This document shows, piece after piece, positions 7,460-9,080 of a stretch of DNA of 9,080 nucleotides; the stretch's first letter is position 1, and each line of letters starts with the position of its first letter. The notes under the pieces are model-generated. The model searched no databases and was not told where the DNA came from. It saw only the letters and a program-made list of their open reading frames with translations. The translations under genes were made by a program, and so were the position numbers. Origin of the DNA: UBA668 sp038234785. GTDB lineage: Bacteria > Actinomycetota > Acidimicrobiia > Acidimicrobiales > Ilumatobacteraceae. The stretch is from contig JBBQTC010000100.1 of assembly GCA_038234785.1 (NCBI GenBank), positions 1 through 9,080 of the forward strand. The letters are read 5' to 3'.

Positions 7460-7465
7460 TACACT
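7460..7465 (+). promoter_or_regulatory. Possible -10 element for a leaderless DUF3566 transcript
   Basis: TACACT fits the TAnnnT pattern and lies 6 bp before the GTG start at 7472. Transcription beginning 6-8 bp downstream of such an element would start at or next to the GTG itself, giving a leaderless mRNA, a common arrangement in Actinobacteria. In agreement, no Shine-Dalgarno sequence precedes the GTG. No -35 element is evident. Confidence 0.4.
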
Positions 7466-7471
7466 CGGCAC

Positions 7472-8545
7472 GTGGACGACGGCGTGACCCAGCCCAAACC
7501 TCGGAACACGATGCGCACTTCCAAGCAAGGCGCGGCGACGCGGGCCAAGAACGCACCGGCCGATCCGCGTACCGACGGCGCCACCAAGAAGCGGGCTCGT
7601 CCCGCCAAGGTCGTCGCCCACGTACCTTCGGCCACGCCCGACCTGCTGCCGCCGGCAACGAACGGTGATGCGTCGGCGGACCTCGCCCGCCCGCCGGTGC
7701 TGCCGGTGGATCCGACCGGCGAGACAGTCGTCGAGTCCCCACTCGATCCACCCATCGATCCCACCGCCGAGACGGCGACGGACATCGTTGACAGAGCACC
7801 CGTCGAGATCCCCACGATCGTTCCTGCCGAGCCGGAGCCCGAGTCGACGCCCGGGGTCGAGCCCGAGTTCGAGCCGATGGCCGAGCCCGAGTTCGAGCCG
7901 ATGGCCGAGCCCGAGATCGGCACACCGGTCGACGTGCCGGGCGAGCTGGAGGAGTTCACCGACACCGACGGCACCAACGGGCTGCCGTCGCTGCGCCGGC
8001 CGAAGAAGCCGCCGCGTGCGCTCAGAGCGCCCGTGGTGTTGCGCCGCCCCCGTCGTCCTCGCGTTCGACGGGTGACGCGTGTCGTGCGCCAGGTCGACAC
8101 GTGGAGCGTCTTCAAGGTGGCGCTGGTGTTCAGCATGTTCCTGTACTTCGTGTGCATGACGGCCGGCGTGCTGCTCTGGCAGGTCGCACAGAACACGGGC
8201 ACGGTCGACAACGTGGAGCGGTTCTTCGAGAGCTTCGGGTGGCAGACCTTCCAGCTCAAGGGCGGCGAGATCTACCACAACGCGTGGGTGAGCGGACTGT
8301 TCCTCGCGCTGGGGCTGACGGGTGTGCTGGTCCTGGCCGCGACGCTGTTCAACCTGATCACCGATCTCGTCGGTGGAATCCGTGTGACGGTGCTCGAGGA
8401 GGAAGTCCTCGTCCGTGCGGACCGAGGGATCGGATGGCGGCGAGCGAAGCGTCCCGAGGTCGTGGATGCTGACGTGTTCGACGAGGACGGCGGACCACCG
8501 ACCGGCGAGGTCACCGAGGTCGTCGTGCCCTCCGAACCCGTTTGA
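7472..8545 (+). CDS. DUF3566 membrane protein with long disordered N-terminus (Rv0007-type)
   Basis: The 357-residue product has two parts. Residues 1 to about 200 are low in complexity, rich in Pro, Glu, Ala, Thr and Arg, and probably disordered in the cytoplasm; they include a tandem EPEFEPMA repeat and end in an Arg-rich stretch (RRPRRPRVRRVTRVVRQ). Residues about 205-310 form the DUF3566 domain, with two membrane helices near 216-236 and 273-296, joined by a loop with ERFFESFGW and KGGEIYHN. A short charged tail ends in PSEPV. DUF3566 proteins sit next to gyrA in many Actinobacteria, so synteny supports the call. Their function is not established, and I assign none. The GTG start at 7472 lacks a Shine-Dalgarno and may be leaderless; ATG at 7511 is an in-frame alternative that also lacks one. 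The -35 of the tRNA promoter overlaps the stop codon. Confidence 0.85.
   Translation: MDDGVTQPKPRNTMRTSKQGAATRAKNAPADPRTDGATKKRARPAKVVAHVPSATPDLLPPATNGDASADLARPPVLPVDPTGETVVESPLDPPIDPTAETATDIVDRAPVEIPTIVPAEPEPESTPGVEPEFEPMAEPEFEPMAEPEIGTPVDVPGELEEFTDTDGTNGLPSLRRPKKPPRALRAPVVLRRPRRPRVRRVTRVVRQVDTWSVFKVALVFSMFLYFVCMTAGVLLWQVAQNTGTVDNVERFFESFGWQTFQLKGGEIYHNAWVSGLFLALGLTGVLVLAATLFNLITDLVGGIRVTVLEEEVLVRADRGIGWRRAKRPEVVDADVFDEDGGPPTGEVTEVVVPSEPV
7859..7915 (+). repeat. Tandem 24-bp in-frame repeat (EPEFEPMA) in the DUF3566 gene
   Basis: Two identical 24-bp copies (7859-7882 and 7883-7906) are followed by a partial third copy, GAGCCCGAG (7907-7915). Each encodes EPEFEPMA. The unit is a multiple of three, so copy-number change keeps the frame. 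It lies in the disordered N-terminal part, where length variation is probably tolerated. Confidence 0.9.
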
Positions 8546-8571
8546 GGGTTTTCCGGACGGCCCGCTAGCCT
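8542..8571 (+). promoter_or_regulatory. Probable promoter of tRNA-Ile
   Basis: TTGAGG (8542-8547) and TAGCCT (8566-8571) are separated by 18 bp and resemble actinobacterial -35 and -10 elements. The -10 lies 13 bp before the mature tRNA 5' end, leaving a short 5' leader for RNase P. The -35 overlaps the DUF3566 stop codon. Confidence 0.55.
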
Positions 8572-8584
8572 TTCGTTCCGCTAC

Positions 8585-8661
8585 GGGGCTATAGCTCAGT
8601 CGGTTAGAGCGCATCCCTGATAAGGATGAGGTCCACAGTTCGATTCTGTGTAGCCCCACCA
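8585..8661 (+). tRNA. tRNA-Ile (anticodon GAT)
   Basis: A full cloverleaf can be drawn. The acceptor stem pairs GGGGCTA (8585-8591) with TAGCCCC (8651-8657), followed by discriminator A and encoded CCA (8659-8661). The D arm has GCTC and GAGC stems around AGTCGGTTA. The anticodon stem CATCC/GGATG encloses CTGATAA, anticodon GAT at 8619-8621. The T arm is CACAG, TTCGATT, CTGTG. It decodes ATC and ATT. Its position after gyrA and the DUF3566 gene matches ileT of mycobacteria. Antisense open frames through this gene are artefacts. Confidence 0.98.
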
Positions 8662-8685
8662 CAAAGCACCGGTAGACGAGCAGCA

Positions 8686-8707
8686 AAGGCCCCCGCAAGG
8701 GGGCCTT
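8686..8707 (+). terminator. Terminator hairpin after tRNA-Ile
   Basis: AAGGCCCCC (8686-8694) pairs perfectly with GGGGGCCTT (8699-8707) around a GCAA tetraloop. It lies 24 nt after the tRNA CCA end. The run of T afterwards is poor (CTT CGTCGTT), as is common in high-GC actinobacterial terminators. It implies that tRNA-Ile is transcribed alone. Confidence 0.85.
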
Positions 8708-8716
8708 CGTCGTTCC

Positions 8717-8737
8717 CAGGTCCGCGTCAGGTCCGCG
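8717..8737 (+). repeat. Short tandem direct repeat downstream of tRNA terminator
   Basis: CAGGTCCGCG occurs at 8717-8726 and again at 8728-8737, separated by one T (11-bp period). Nothing in the tRNA sequence matches it, so it is not a copy of a tRNA attachment core. It may be chance in GC-rich DNA. Confidence 0.5.
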
Positions 8738-8768
8738 CGCCACGGCCCGGAAGAGTTTCTTGGCGCGC
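8735..8768. repeat. 8-bp perfect inverted repeat, 18-bp spacer
   Basis: GCGCGCCA (8735-8742) and TGGCGCGC (8761-8768) are exact reverse complements. The spacer contains AAGAGTTTCT, unusually AT-rich for the area. It overlaps the second copy of the direct repeat. It could be an operator, a hairpin or chance; no gene nearby helps decide. Confidence 0.45.
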
Positions 8769-8800
8769 ATCCGTCACCACCCTGCACGAGATCGCCGCTC

Positions 8801-8935
8801 CACGAACCCGACAACGGCACACGCCAACTCGCCGAAGTCATCCATCAGTGGGCCGAACAGCACGGCGTCGAGCTCACCCGGCCACCCGTGCAACAGCACA
8901 GAACAATCGAAACCGGCATCGAGATCGACCTGTAG
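8801..8935 (+). pseudogene. Possible 3' remnant of an unidentified coding gene
   Basis: The frame ending at TAG 8933-8935 reads HEPDNGTRQLAEVI, then HQWAEQHGVELTRPPVQQ and a tail ending ETGIEIDL: 44 residues with balanced composition and an amphipathic helix-like stretch. The frame stays open back to 8654, through the terminator, but has no ATG, GTG or TTG start and no ribosome site. Third positions are about three quarters G or C, with more A-ending codons (GAA, CAA, ACA) than gyrase genes use. A 5'-deleted gene fragment is the simplest reading. The exactly opposite frame on the minus strand is also open (8777 to the window edge), so strand is not certain. I do not recognise the family. Confidence 0.28.
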
Positions 8936-9007
8936 ATGCCGGGCATATCGATCCCTCTTTGTGTCAAGTGGTTCTTCGTCAGGGCTGTTGGGGCGCGTGG
9001 AGGTAGG

Positions 9008-9032
9008 CCCGTGACAGCGGCGGCTGTCCGGG
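9008..9032. repeat. Strong hairpin with one bulged T, preceded by GTAG
   Basis: CCCG (9008-9011), an unpaired T (9012), and GACAGC (9013-9018) pair with GCTGTC (9023-9028) and CGGG (9029-9032) around a GGCG loop, giving ten base pairs and a single bulge. GTAG lies at 9003-9006, one base before the stem. The layout resembles REP elements and the subterminal hairpins of IS200/IS605-type elements, but no transposase is visible. It could also act as a terminator, though only TTTA follows. Confidence 0.5.
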
Positions 9033-9056
9033 TTTAGGGTTGGTGTTGGGTCCGGG
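9030..9056 (+). other. Putative G-quadruplex motif
   Basis: Four GGG runs (9030-9032, 9037-9039, 9048-9050, 9054-9056) are separated by 4, 8 and 3 bases. The middle loop is one base longer than the strict 7-base limit often used. The first run is also the right arm of the hairpin at 9008-9032, so the two structures would compete. Confidence 0.35.
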
Positions 9057-9080
9057 AGTGGCTCAATCCGAAGTGCCGGG

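Larger units (their letters stand above)
8708..9080. other. Region without an intact gene
   Basis: No frame on either strand over these 373 bases has a start, a ribosome site and a normal amino-acid composition together. The forward frames that do have a start near 8626 and 8760 are rich in Ser, Arg and Pro and look like chance frames. The region holds the short repeats, the coding-like fragment and the hairpins listed separately. No tRNA-Ala, which often follows tRNA-Ile at this locus, is found before the window ends. Confidence 0.7.

Noticed and set aside
5976..7925. Antisense open frame of 649 codons across the gyrA 3' end and the two following genes
   Set aside because: Arg-, Ala- and Asp-rich shadow that crosses three well-supported plus-strand genes; no family motif.
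7325..8770. Antisense frame of 481 codons across the tRNA and DUF3566 gene
   Set aside because: Part of its sequence (HRIELWTSSLSG) is the well-known false translation of a tRNA-Ile antisense strand; the rest mirrors the DUF3566 gene.
8777..9079. Minus-strand open frame entering from the right edge of the window
   Set aside because: It stays open for about 100 codons but its third positions are little enriched in G or C beyond 8936, no start is visible, and its left half is the exact mirror of the plus-strand fragment ending at 8935. Not called as a gene, though it cannot be excluded.

Overview
This window looks like the chromosomal core replication/topoisomerase locus of a high-GC Gram-positive bacterium. 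The order dnaN (3' part) - recF - DUF721/DciA-like - gyrB - gyrA - small membrane protein - DUF3566 membrane protein - tRNA-Ile(GAT) matches the well-known origin-proximal arrangement of Actinobacteria (in Mycobacterium tuberculosis: dnaN-recF-Rv0004-gyrB-gyrA-Rv0007-ileT). GC-rich third codon positions, GTG starts and TAnnnT-type -10 elements agree with this. The particular flavour of GyrA and GyrB (short GyrB without the gammaproteobacterial insert, His-Gly-Asn in the quinolone pocket) suggests a deep-branching actinobacterium such as Acidimicrobiia, but that is an inference from memory of the families.

Layout. Positions 2-1012 hold the 3' part of dnaN (sliding clamp), missing roughly its first 25-30 codons at the window edge. 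recF follows after 3 bp (1016-2095) and the DUF721/DciA-like gene overlaps recF by ATGA (2092-2442), so these three read as one translationally coupled unit. A 171-bp intergenic region (2443-2613) carries a probable -10 element inside an inverted repeat, then a leader of about 100 nt with a hairpin and a 10-codon upstream reading frame. gyrB (2614-4572) and gyrA (4572-7043) overlap by one base and form the gyrase operon. A 109-codon TadE/TadG-like single-pass membrane protein gene (7115-7444) and a DUF3566 gene (7472-8545, probably leaderless) follow. A tRNA-Ile(GAT) gene with encoded CCA (8585-8661) has its own promoter and a strong terminator hairpin (8686-8707).

The last 373 bp (8708-9080) contain no intact gene. 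They hold a short direct repeat, an inverted repeat, a coding-like fragment without a start that ends at 8935, a strong bulged-T hairpin preceded by GTAG (9008-9032) and a G-rich stretch overlapping it. This is the only part that looks like accessory or decayed sequence, and it lies just downstream of a tRNA gene.

Together the genes supply the processivity clamp of DNA polymerase III, gap-repair recombinase loading (RecF), probable helicase loading (DUF721/DciA), and control of supercoiling by DNA gyrase. I see no defence system, CRISPR array, intact mobile element or clearly new multi-gene system; the findings below are mainly regulatory and evolutionary details.
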